Below are positions 8,269-16,330 of a DNA stretch of 19,857 nt, piece by piece. This DNA comes from JBAXRT01 sp037131065 (GTDB lineage: Bacteria > Bacteroidota > Bacteroidia > Bacteroidales > FEN-979). Below the pieces are notes generated by a model. It saw nothing but the letters and a program-made list of their open reading frames with translations. It had not been told where the DNA came from and ran no database searches. Numbering within the stretch: position 1 is the stretch's first letter; each line of letters opens with the position of its first letter. Made by a program: the position numbers and the translations under genes. The stretch is taken from assembly GCA_037131065.1 (NCBI GenBank), contig JBAXRT010000043.1:1-19857 (forward strand). Direction: 5' to 3'.

Positions 8269-9700
8269 ACCGTCGGCAATATTCATCGGGTTCTTTATTC
8301 TTTCGGCAGCCATGACGGCGGTAACGGGACTTATTCACCTGAAACCACTTGCCCGGATCCTCACGGTCCTTTTTACCGTCATGCATCTTGCATTTACAAC
8401 ATACAGCTGGTTTCACATGGGAGAGACCGTGCTCGGCTTTTTCACCCTCGATCCGCTGGGACTACTGCTTCTCTCGGTGCTGTCGGTACTGACCATTACC
8501 ACGGTTTATCACGGTTTTATCTACGTTAAAAATGATTCTCCGCGAATCTATGCCATTTACCATGCAGCGCTGATCGCTCTCATCCTGTCGATGTCGGGAG
8601 CATACCTGGCCAACGGAATGACCACGGTCTGGATCTTTGTGGAGGCGACCACGATGGCCGTTGCCGCCTTGATCTACCACGACCGGACGCAGGCTTCGCT
8701 CGAGGCAACCTGGAAGTATGTATTCGTATGTTCCATCGGGATTGCCCTTGCCTATATCGGCATTCTGTTCCTCGGGTTCACGGTACACGACGCCCGCCTT
8801 CTCCACCTTTCCTTCGACAGCATCTCAGGGATCGCCCGACTGGCAAACCCGCTCTACCTGAAAATCGCTTTCGTTTTTGTCCTGATCGGGTACAGCACGA
8901 AAATGGGATTGTTCCCGATGCATACCGTTACCGTGGATGCACATACGGTCGCCCCGGCCCCGATCAGCGCCTTCATCTCTACCACCCTGATGAACGTGGG
9001 TTTCCTTGCCATATTCAGGATCTATGCTTTGTTCTCGGCAACGAGCATCCTCCCGTTTATGAACAATGTGCTTATCCTCACCGGGCTGCTGTCGCTGCTG
9101 GTATCATCCGGCTACATGCTAAAGGCCAAACATAACAAAAGGATGCTTGCCTATTCAAGCCTGGAAAATATGGGAATTGTCGCCATTGCGCTCGGGATCG
9201 GCGGAATTGGCTATTATGCCGCCATCCTTCACATTGTATTACATTCCTTTACCAAGGCCGGTCTTTTTTACCAGATCGGACAATCCTACAAGGTCATGGG
9301 AACCTATAAACTGGATGATTCCGGTGATTATATGACCCTCTACCCAGCCGGGGCAACCGCGCTGCTGCTCGGGTTGCTGTGTATTACCGCCATTCCTCCT
9401 TCCGGGATGTTCATCTCAGAGCTTTACCTGTTTAAGGCCATGATCGGGGGCAGATATTATATTCCCCTTGTGATCACTGCCCTCCTGCTTTGTTTTGTAT
9501 TGTATGCACTGCTTACAAGGATACTTCATATTGTCTTCTCACATCCCAGGGAAGAAAAAAGGTTGTCTCATCAAAAAGTAAATCCCTGGCAAACCGTAAC
9601 ACAGTTTCTACTGTTTGGTGCAGTGATCTTCATCTGTTTCGTTCAGCCAATCCAGCTGCGGGAGTTAATTAACACGATCATCAACGTCCTGCCAAAATAG
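8261..9700 (+). CDS. hyfF: HyfF/NuoN-like antiporter subunit
   Basis: A 479-residue polytopic subunit, the second antiporter-like module of the complex. Visible family residues are Glu128 in FVEATTMA (TM5 glutamate), Lys214 in YSTKMGLFPMHTV (TM7 lysine), the HTVAPAPISAF loop, KRMLAYSSLENMG on TM8, a histidine/lysine helix HSFTKAGLF, and Glu in FISELYLF. Where NuoM and the upstream HyfB-like protein have a lysine (Lys247 there), this protein has Asn245 (TTLMNVG). That may be typical of the HyfF branch or a local change in the proton path. The gene overlaps hyfE by 8 nt and precedes hyfG by 7 nt, so it belongs to one operon. Confidence 0.9.
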   Translation: MTEPSAIFIGFFILSAAMTAVTGLIHLKPLARILTVLFTVMHLAFTTYSWFHMGETVLGFFTLDPLGLLLLSVLSVLTITTVYHGFIYVKNDSPRIYAIYHAALIALILSMSGAYLANGMTTVWIFVEATTMAVAALIYHDRTQASLEATWKYVFVCSIGIALAYIGILFLGFTVHDARLLHLSFDSISGIARLANPLYLKIAFVFVLIGYSTKMGLFPMHTVTVDAHTVAPAPISAFISTTLMNVGFLAIFRIYALFSATSILPFMNNVLILTGLLSLLVSSGYMLKAKHNKRMLAYSSLENMGIVAIALGIGGIGYYAAILHIVLHSFTKAGLFYQIGQSYKVMGTYKLDDSGDYMTLYPAGATALLLGLLCITAIPPSGMFISELYLFKAMIGGRYYIPLVITALLLCFVLYALLTRILHIVFSHPREEKRLSHQKVNPWQTVTQFLLFGAVIFICFVQPIQLRELINTIINVLPK

Positions 9701-9707
9701 AAGAGAT

Positions 9708-11225
9708 ATGGGGAGCTCATTTTACATCATCGAGAAAAATCCGGATGCCATTCCCCTGGCAGGAATCCCGGTCCTTTCATATCAGCAGTTTACTCGCGAA
9801 ACAGACCGGCTGATGGCTTCCGGGTCAACCCATTGCCTGAACTATTTTGTTGTTCCATCCAGAGACCAATACCGGTTTATCTGCCTGATCGCGGATGATT
9901 CGAACGGGAGTATCTGCATATTATCGCATGTGACGCCGGCTGGTAAACGAATTGAGTTAGAATCACTCACTTCCATGCATTCCGGGTTGCATATATTTGA
10001 AAGGGAGATCCATGAAGAGTACGGAATAGAATTTCACGGGCATCCATGGCTGAAACCGGTGCGATTTCCATCTTACCGGGCAGATAGAAATCAGGTAATG
10101 GATAATTATGATTTTTACCAGATCGGGGGAGAAGAACATCATGAAGTTGGTGTTGGTCCCATCCATGCCGGGGTTATTGAACCCGGTCATTTTCGGTTTA
10201 TTTGCAACGGCGAGAGGGTACTTCACCTCGAAATTCAGCTTGGCTACCAGCACCGGGGAGTGGAAAGGCTACTGGACGGAGAGACCGCACCACTGCAAAA
10301 AATCCTGCTTTCCGAAAATATCGCAGGGGATACGGCAACCGGACATGCCCTGTGTCATGTCCAGATGATGGAGTCCCTCTCGGGAAGATTGGTTTCACAA
10401 CAACTTCAAAAAGAAAGGGCTATAGCCATTGAGATGGAAAGGATCGCAGTACATATCGGCGACACTGCAGCCCTGTGCGGCGACATCGCATACCAGATTG
10501 GGCAGGCTGTGAATGAAGCATTGCGAACCCTTGTCATCAACACCACGCAGCAATGGTGCGGCAACCGGTTTGGTAAAGGATTGATGCGTCCCGGAGGGAC
10601 TAACCATCTGCTGACTTCAGATCTGAAAAATCTTCTGCTGAACCATTTATCTGAAATCGAAGAGCGGTATTTGCAGATGTCGGGCAGGCTATTCTCAATG
10701 CCAAGTGTTTTAAGCAGGTTTGAATCGACAGGAAGGGTTACCAAACGCCAGGCGGAATTATTGGGGACTGTAGGAATGGCAGCCCGGAGCAGCGGCGTGA
10801 AACGGGATATCCGTTGGTCTCATCCGTTCCAGGCTTTCCGGGGGATGAAATATAATCCTGTTCTTTTCGACGAAGGGGATGTCTGGGCCAGGGCGAAACT
10901 GAGGGAAGCCGAGGTGGTCAGCTCTGTGGGTCTTATCCGGGAGCTCCTTATGGAATTGCCTGCCGACAGAAAAGACCAAAAACCTGATTACGGACTTGTA
11001 CTTTCTCCTTCCTCCCTTTCAGTTTCGGCAGTTGAGGGATGGAGGGGAGAGATTGTCCATACGGCTGTGACCGATGAAAACGGGAAGATCATCCGGTACA
11101 AGGTTAAAGATCCGTCGCTCCATAATTGGATGGCGCTGGCCATTGCAATGAGAAACCAGGAGATATCAGATTTTCCGCTCTGCAATAAAAGTTTTAACCT
11201 CTCTTACTGCGGACATGATTTATAA
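9708..11225 (+). CDS. hyfG: HyfG-like large subunit (NuoC-NuoD fusion) lacking the NiFe-binding cysteines
   Basis: This 505-residue peripheral subunit joins a NuoC-like domain (residues about 1-135, signature FEREIHEEYG at 97-106 then FHGHPWLK) to a NuoD/hydrogenase large-subunit domain beginning at GPIHAGVIEPGHFRF. Typical motifs follow: QHRGVERLL, EMERIAVHIGD and RPGG. In active hydrogenases the first Ni-binding pair is CGIC; here the aligned segment reads AGDT (Ala206 and Thr209), with His213 kept. The C-terminal DPCxxC becomes FNLSYC, so only Cys501 remains. No NiFe centre can be held in the usual way, and no nickel maturation or protease gene is nearby. This matches Ehr complexes described as intermediates between group 4 hydrogenases and complex I. 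Its reaction partner is unknown. NuoD of complex I also lacks these cysteines, but the gene set here (no NuoE/F/G, HyfE-type subunit present) points to Ehr. Confidence 0.92.
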   Translation: MGSSFYIIEKNPDAIPLAGIPVLSYQQFTRETDRLMASGSTHCLNYFVVPSRDQYRFICLIADDSNGSICILSHVTPAGKRIELESLTSMHSGLHIFEREIHEEYGIEFHGHPWLKPVRFPSYRADRNQVMDNYDFYQIGGEEHHEVGVGPIHAGVIEPGHFRFICNGERVLHLEIQLGYQHRGVERLLDGETAPLQKILLSENIAGDTATGHALCHVQMMESLSGRLVSQQLQKERAIAIEMERIAVHIGDTAALCGDIAYQIGQAVNEALRTLVINTTQQWCGNRFGKGLMRPGGTNHLLTSDLKNLLLNHLSEIEERYLQMSGRLFSMPSVLSRFESTGRVTKRQAELLGTVGMAARSSGVKRDIRWSHPFQAFRGMKYNPVLFDEGDVWARAKLREAEVVSSVGLIRELLMELPADRKDQKPDYGLVLSPSSLSVSAVEGWRGEIVHTAVTDENGKIIRYKVKDPSLHNWMALAIAMRNQEISDFPLCNKSFNLSYCGHDL

Positions 11226-11236
11226 TTTCAGAACAG

Positions 11237-11986
11237 ATGAATGAGTTGGCCATTTTGAGGAAGCACGGACGACAGTCGGTAACGGACCTGAGAAAAGCCA
11301 TAGTACCGGCTCCTTTTCGCGGACGGCCTGTCATCAGTGCAGATCTTACTATGGATGAGGCGGAGAAGCTAACCAGTCTCTGCCCTTCGGGAGCAATCCG
11401 GCAAGTCCCCTTTTCCATGGACCTCGGAAAGTGTGAGTTCTGCGGGGAGTGTGCATTTCTGGTCCCCGGAAAGATAACATTCACCAGCGACCACCGTATT
11501 GCCACCAACAACCGGGAACAGCTTGTTCTCAGGCCGGGAACAGAGAATCCAATCCTGGTTGATCCTGAAAAAACCAGGAAGGAGATCAGGGCATATTTCC
11601 GACATGCCCTGAAACTGAGACAGGTCTCTGCCGGTGGTGACAATTCAGCAGAGATGGAGCTGAATGCCTGCGGAAATGTCAATTTTGACATGGGGCGTTT
11701 TGGTATCGAGTTCGTCGCCTCTCCACGCCATGCGGATGGCCTTGTTATTACCGGACCCGTTACAGCCAATATGTCTGAACCCCTCAGGATCTGTTATGAA
11801 GCAGTGCCCGATCCGAAGATCGTGATTCTCGCCGGAACTGCCGCAATCAGCGGAGGAATTTTCCGGGAGAGTTCTGCTCTCGACCGCAATTTCATTGACT
11901 CTTTACATATCGATCTTTTTGTTCCTGGAAATCCCCCTCATCCCCTGACCTTCATCAATGGGATCCTGGATCTGATCGGAAAGTAA
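11237..11986 (+). CDS. hyfI: HyfI-like small subunit fused to a ferredoxin domain, with degenerate cluster sites
   Basis: The 249-residue protein combines a remnant two-cluster ferredoxin domain (about residues 30-85) with a NuoB/HycG-like small-subunit domain (about 140-249; RFGIEFVASPRHAD, VPDPKIVILAG, VPGNPPHP). It has only six cysteines: 49, 66, 69, 72, 145 and 186. Ferredoxin motif 1 keeps only its last Cys (Cys49, CPSGA). Motif 2 keeps the first three (Cys66, 69, 72) and has Val76 in place of the fourth. In a 2[4Fe-4S] ferredoxin those four bind the same cluster, so one cluster is plausible and the other is gone. In the NuoB-like domain the four proximal-cluster ligands read Cys145, Val148, Ala202 and Asn232, so that cluster should not form. 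Last gene of the operon, 11 nt after hyfG. The fold assignment is secure; the electron path is unclear. Confidence 0.9.
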   Translation: MNELAILRKHGRQSVTDLRKAIVPAPFRGRPVISADLTMDEAEKLTSLCPSGAIRQVPFSMDLGKCEFCGECAFLVPGKITFTSDHRIATNNREQLVLRPGTENPILVDPEKTRKEIRAYFRHALKLRQVSAGGDNSAEMELNACGNVNFDMGRFGIEFVASPRHADGLVITGPVTANMSEPLRICYEAVPDPKIVILAGTAAISGGIFRESSALDRNFIDSLHIDLFVPGNPPHPLTFINGILDLIGK

Positions 11987-12037
11987 CCCCGGCCGGATGT
12001 TTACCTGGCTGCGAACGGTTTTCTTGTTTTTATTGTC

Positions 12038-12045
12038 TACATTTA
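12038..12045 (+). promoter_or_regulatory. Possible -7 element upstream of the first T9SS cargo gene
   Basis: TACATTTA matches TAnnTTTG at seven of eight positions and sits about 40 nt before the start codon at 12086. No convincing -33 TTTG is found at the usual 19-21 nt spacing, so this is weak. The 99-bp gap does suggest that the T9SS gene is not simply a continuation of the preceding operon. Confidence 0.2.
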
Positions 12046-12085
12046 CACCAGAATTAATCACCACATAAACATATATCGGATTGTT

Positions 12086-14440
12086 ATGATAAAAACGCCA
12101 ACCTTCCTTCTGCTTTTTGCAGTATCCCTTCCCCTGATCACACAGGGACAGGTTTTCACTCCCTCCTCCGTTCAGAAACCCGTCTACTTCGATGTCTCCC
12201 CGCCACTCAGGGATATGATGAAACTGGATGAATCGACGATGGAAACAAGCTGGAAAAACGGTGTTGTCCAGAACGGGGTCAATTTCAAGGACCCCAAATC
12301 TCCCAACGGCCCCATCACGCCATTCGCCGATCCGGGATTACAGAATTATTTCGGCCCGCTGGCCACCGATACCACCATCCAGAATTTTGAAGGTCTGGGA
12401 GGAGGTTCTTTTATTCCTCCTGATACCGACGGAGAGATAGGTCCCAATCACTATTTTCAGGTAGTCAACTGTTCCTTTGCCATTTATAACAAAACAGGTT
12501 CAAAAATCCTGGGTCCAATGGCCAACAGTTCGGTCTGGAGCGGAATGCCTAACAACTCAAACGATGGCGATGCGGTAATCCTTTATGATGAAGTAGCCGA
12601 CCGCTGGATGTTCTCCCAGTTTTCATTGCCGAATTTCCCCAACGGTCCGTTTTTCCAGATGATCGCCATTTCGCAAACTCCCGACCCCACCGGCAGCTGG
12701 TACCGTTATCAGTACCAGTTCACAGATATGCCCGACTATCCGAAATTCGGGATATGGAAGGATGGATACTATATGTCATGTAACCGTTTCTCAGCTGGTG
12801 CGACGCATTATATCGGAACCGGCGCTGCCGCTTTTGACAGGGATAAAATGCTTGTTGGTGATCCCGGTGCAGAGATCGTCTATTTTACCCTTCCTGGTTC
12901 AAATGATGCATATTCGCTACTGCCGGCCGATTGTGATGGTTTATTTCCACCAGCAGGTACACCCAATTATTTTACCTATTTATTCTATCAATCCTCCTAC
13001 TATCTTGGGATCCTTGAATTCAACGTAAATTGGGAAACACCGGGCAGTTCCACTTTTGGGAACCTAACCTCACTGACCGTGAATAGCTTCGACCCTGATC
13101 TTAGACCGGGAATCTCCCAAAAAGGGACCAGCGTGAAACTTGCTACACTAAGCGACCGGCTGATGTTTCGGCTCCAATTCCGGAAATTCAACGATCACTG
13201 GTCGATGGTATGCAACCATTCGGTGAACACCGGTTCCAATGTCGCCGGGATCCGCTGGTATGAGCTAAGGAAAACCACAGGTGCCTGGGAAGTATACCAG
13301 CAGGGAACCTACTCCCCCGACAGCCATTCGCGCTGGATGGGAAGTATGGCCATGGATTCGGCCGGCAACATTGCGATAGGATATTCGGTCTCCAGTTCCA
13401 GCCTTTACCCCTCCATCCGTTATTGCGGAAGGCTGAGCGGCGATCCGCTTAACCAGATGACGGTGAACGAACGCCGGATCATCGATGGCGGCGGGTGCCA
13501 GACCAGCAGCAGCAGCCGCTGGGGCGATTACAGCGGTATGAGGGTGGATGCCTCCTGCCCGACGACCTTCTGGTATACTACAGAATATTATTCGACTACT
13601 GCCGCGAGCTCCTGGCAAACAAGGGTAGCCTCTTTTTCTTTTACCAATGAATATTCGGTCTATGCCACAGCCAATCCTTTGAAGATTTGCCAGAATGATT
13701 CGTCACAGCTCTTTGCCATGGCTTATGGCGGGTCGGGAACCTACACCTATTCATGGAGTTCGATCCCGGCCGGTTTCACCTCCGGTTTGAAAGATCCGAA
13801 GGTCGCCCCGATGGACACAACACAGTATATCGTAGCGGTTAACGATGGGAGTCAGACAAAATATGATACTCTCCAGGTGAAAGTTATTTTTAAACCTTCG
13901 GGTTCTGCAGGAGCCGACACCCTTGTATGTGAACATGAAGTATCCATTGACCTTCACGGTGTCGCCTCAAATTACAAATCCATCGGCTGGTCTTCGACTG
14001 GCAATGGCGTTTTCAGCAGCCAGACCTCACTGAATACGACCTACACTTTCGGATCCCATGATTATGATGTAGATTCAGTCAACCTGCAGCTTCATGTTTT
14101 TGCGATAAGTCCCTGTACGGGAAAAGTGGTCGGTACAAGACATATCACCCTTGATCCCTGCACCGGGATCGGAGAGACAGCTGCAGGTGAACCGGAGCTC
14201 ATCATTGAGCCAAATCCGGCGACACAATCCTCTAAGATGGTTGTTACCGGCATTCAGGAGAGATCGGTCAGCTTCTCGATGACCAACATGAAGGGGCAGA
14301 TCCTCCTTTCGGAAGAGATAAGGACAACAGGCAGTACCGCGACGAAAATCCTTGACCTTGCAAAGTACCCGGCAGGGGTCTATTTTATTAAGGTCAGGAC
14401 CGACAAAAAAATGATCATCAAGCAACTTGTGATATATTAA
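12086..14440 (+). CDS. Secreted T9SS cargo protein, propeller-like conserved domain plus Ig/PKD-like modules
   Basis: A 784-residue protein with an N-terminal signal peptide (MIKTPTFLLLFAVSLPLITQG; cleavage near residue 22). Residues about 85-520 form a conserved extracellular domain seen in many Bacteroidota proteins. Recognisable segments are FIPPDTDGEIGPNHYFQVVN, SRWMGSMAMDSAGNIAIGY and RWGDYSGMRVD, and the pattern suggests a beta-propeller-like fold. Residues about 523-600 resemble an Ig/PKD-type module (FAMAYGGSGTYTYSW) and 605-690 a second beta-rich module. The C-terminus (about 704-784) is a T9SS type A sorting domain: EPNPA, MTNMKGQIL, then YPAGVYFIKV and a basic tail ending KQLVIY. 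It should cross the outer membrane by T9SS and be attached to the surface or released. No catalytic motif was recognised, so the function is unknown. Confidence 0.88.
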   Translation: MIKTPTFLLLFAVSLPLITQGQVFTPSSVQKPVYFDVSPPLRDMMKLDESTMETSWKNGVVQNGVNFKDPKSPNGPITPFADPGLQNYFGPLATDTTIQNFEGLGGGSFIPPDTDGEIGPNHYFQVVNCSFAIYNKTGSKILGPMANSSVWSGMPNNSNDGDAVILYDEVADRWMFSQFSLPNFPNGPFFQMIAISQTPDPTGSWYRYQYQFTDMPDYPKFGIWKDGYYMSCNRFSAGATHYIGTGAAAFDRDKMLVGDPGAEIVYFTLPGSNDAYSLLPADCDGLFPPAGTPNYFTYLFYQSSYYLGILEFNVNWETPGSSTFGNLTSLTVNSFDPDLRPGISQKGTSVKLATLSDRLMFRLQFRKFNDHWSMVCNHSVNTGSNVAGIRWYELRKTTGAWEVYQQGTYSPDSHSRWMGSMAMDSAGNIAIGYSVSSSSLYPSIRYCGRLSGDPLNQMTVNERRIIDGGGCQTSSSSRWGDYSGMRVDASCPTTFWYTTEYYSTTAASSWQTRVASFSFTNEYSVYATANPLKICQNDSSQLFAMAYGGSGTYTYSWSSIPAGFTSGLKDPKVAPMDTTQYIVAVNDGSQTKYDTLQVKVIFKPSGSAGADTLVCEHEVSIDLHGVASNYKSIGWSSTGNGVFSSQTSLNTTYTFGSHDYDVDSVNLQLHVFAISPCTGKVVGTRHITLDPCTGIGETAAGEPELIIEPNPATQSSKMVVTGIQERSVSFSMTNMKGQILLSEEIRTTGSTATKILDLAKYPAGVYFIKVRTDKKMIIKQLVIY

Positions 14441-14484
14441 GAAAGTAGATGGTATTAAACCAGGTACAACGAAAATTCAAAGCC

Positions 14485-16308
14485 ATGAAAAGATTTATAC
14501 TTCCTCTTTTTGCAGCTTTCTTTGTGTTGTCCGCTGCAGCTCAGGTCAGGCCGATTTCCGACGGCAAACGGATGCTTTACCCCCAGCTGTGTCCGCCTTC
14601 AGCTGGTCCTGAAGGTACAATAAACAACCAGGCGCTTCAGCCGGGAGAAAAACCTGCAGCCATCACTGTCATTGGGAATACATGGTATGATACCCAAACC
14701 TATAACTGGGGAAATCTGATGAACCGGATTTATCAATACTCCGATGGAACGATTGGTGCCACGTGGATGCACAAAGCGGCATCAGTGCCACCTGACCGGG
14801 GTACTGCATATAACTATTTTGACGGAACAACGTGGACCGGGGCATCCCTTCACCTGGGAGGTGATCCGAACAATGCATTCCCAAGCTATGCACCCTGGGG
14901 ACCGAATGGCGAGATCGTTGCACATTACCAGTATATTTCCGGGGAGGGCCCCATCAAGCTCCTGAGGAGAGAGACTAAAGGTACTGGTGCCTGGCAGGAG
15001 AGCGTGCTCAATCCCCCAGAGGGTTATTCCCTGGTGTGGCATTCGATGATCACCAGTGGGCCAGACCATGAATATGTTCATGTGCTTGCTTATGTTTATG
15101 ATGGGGAGTACCAAGGGCAGACGAGTGCCCTGCTCTATTACAGATCTCCTGACGGAGGTGTCACTTGGGATATCAATGGGGAGATCATCGACGGTCTGGG
15201 ATCAACCTACTTCCCTTCTATCGCATCTCTGCATTACTCCTGGGCCCAGCCGGTAGGGAACACAATTGCCTTTACCTATGGCTTTGATCAGTTCGACGGA
15301 CTGGTTTTCAAATCTACGGACAACGGAACGACATGGGAAAAAATCGTCGTATACCAGTCTCCATACTCACCCTTCGGGTTGCCCGACCAGACAACGGCAT
15401 TTGGATGCGGGGATGGTACTTCCGCGATTGCTTTGGATTCCCAGGGTAAAGTACATGTTGCATTCGGTAGAATGGTCAGGGTTTACGATGTTATCACCAC
15501 TCCTCCGGGCGGGTGGTATTTCTACTCTGCCACAGACGGCCTGATTTACTGGAATGAAACCATGCCCCCGGTTGACTCTACAACCGTAAGTTCCTATACG
15601 CTGGATTATCTGGTAGCAGGCGGGTATCTCGTAGGAAAGGTCATTCCGGATACCACCATCGAAATCCCGACCGGACAACCCAATTATGGTGTGGGATTGA
15701 CTTCTGGGCCTCAGTTCGGCCTTGATGGATCTGATAACCTCTACCTTGTCTGGTCCGCCCTCTCTCCAAGAAATTTCAGCGGGGACTTTTATTTCCGCCA
15801 TCTCTACATTAATGCCTCTCTGGATGGGGGAGCAACCTGGACGGGCATAAAAGACCTTACAAACGATTTTTACTTCACCTATTCGGAATGTGTTTTTCCA
15901 GCCCTGGCTCCGCTGGTTGAAGATAAGATCCATGTTGTTTTCCAGGAAGACTTTACCCCTGGTACTGGTTCCGGTGAAGAAAACTTCATAGATCACATCG
16001 ATTTTCCGAAGGAGCTGTTTGTCGGCACACCTGCACCGGCCGGAACTCCCGGTTTTATTGTCTCACAATGCCAGCCGAATCCTGCAAGGGAAAATACGAG
16101 GATACTGATCAACCTTGACAGCCCTGCCGATGTGAAGATCACAATCTCCAACAGCCTTGGACAGAACCTGAAAATTATAGACCTCGGAAGTACAGGGAGC
16201 GGCGCAACGCCAGTCACCGTTAACCTCTCCGGTCTTTCTGTAGGGATATACTGTCTGACCGTTCATGCGGGCGGAGAGAAGATCGCGAGGAAGGTGGTGG
16301 TGGAATAA
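14485..16308 (+). CDS. Secreted T9SS cargo protein with sialidase-type Asp-box repeats
   Basis: A 607-residue protein from the ATG at 14485, which opens a clean signal peptide (MKRFILPLFAAFFVLSAAAQ). An in-frame ATG at 14449 would add 12 residues before the signal and is less likely. Three Asp-boxes (SxDxGxTW) are visible at residues 221-228, 277-284 and 445-452, indicating a sialidase/BNR-type beta-propeller. The last 85 or so residues are a T9SS type A sorting domain (QPNPARENTR, ISNSLGQNLK, LSVGIYCLTV, ARKVVVE). The arginine triad of true sialidases was not identified, so this may be a non-catalytic or glycan-binding propeller rather than an enzyme. It starts 44 nt after the previous T9SS gene and is probably co-transcribed with it. 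Confidence 0.88.
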   Translation: MKRFILPLFAAFFVLSAAAQVRPISDGKRMLYPQLCPPSAGPEGTINNQALQPGEKPAAITVIGNTWYDTQTYNWGNLMNRIYQYSDGTIGATWMHKAASVPPDRGTAYNYFDGTTWTGASLHLGGDPNNAFPSYAPWGPNGEIVAHYQYISGEGPIKLLRRETKGTGAWQESVLNPPEGYSLVWHSMITSGPDHEYVHVLAYVYDGEYQGQTSALLYYRSPDGGVTWDINGEIIDGLGSTYFPSIASLHYSWAQPVGNTIAFTYGFDQFDGLVFKSTDNGTTWEKIVVYQSPYSPFGLPDQTTAFGCGDGTSAIALDSQGKVHVAFGRMVRVYDVITTPPGGWYFYSATDGLIYWNETMPPVDSTTVSSYTLDYLVAGGYLVGKVIPDTTIEIPTGQPNYGVGLTSGPQFGLDGSDNLYLVWSALSPRNFSGDFYFRHLYINASLDGGATWTGIKDLTNDFYFTYSECVFPALAPLVEDKIHVVFQEDFTPGTGSGEENFIDHIDFPKELFVGTPAPAGTPGFIVSQCQPNPARENTRILINLDSPADVKITISNSLGQNLKIIDLGSTGSGATPVTVNLSGLSVGIYCLTVHAGGEKIARKVVVE

Positions 16309-16330
16309 GTACTAAGTCTGCAGTCCTCAG

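Noticed and set aside
11194..11769. A 191-residue antisense open frame across the hyfI gene
   Set aside because: It is a shadow of a gene with clear NuoB and ferredoxin motifs and has no recognisable features of its own.
4765..11986. Reading the six-gene cluster as ordinary complex I or as an active hydrogenase-4
   Set aside because: There are no NuoE/F/G or NuoA/J/K-type genes and a HyfE-type subunit is present, so it is not a standard complex I. Missing NiFe ligands exclude an active hydrogenase of the usual type.
15367..15996. A 209-residue antisense open frame inside the Asp-box protein
   Set aside because: The sense frame has a signal peptide, Asp-boxes and a T9SS domain; the antisense product has no motif.
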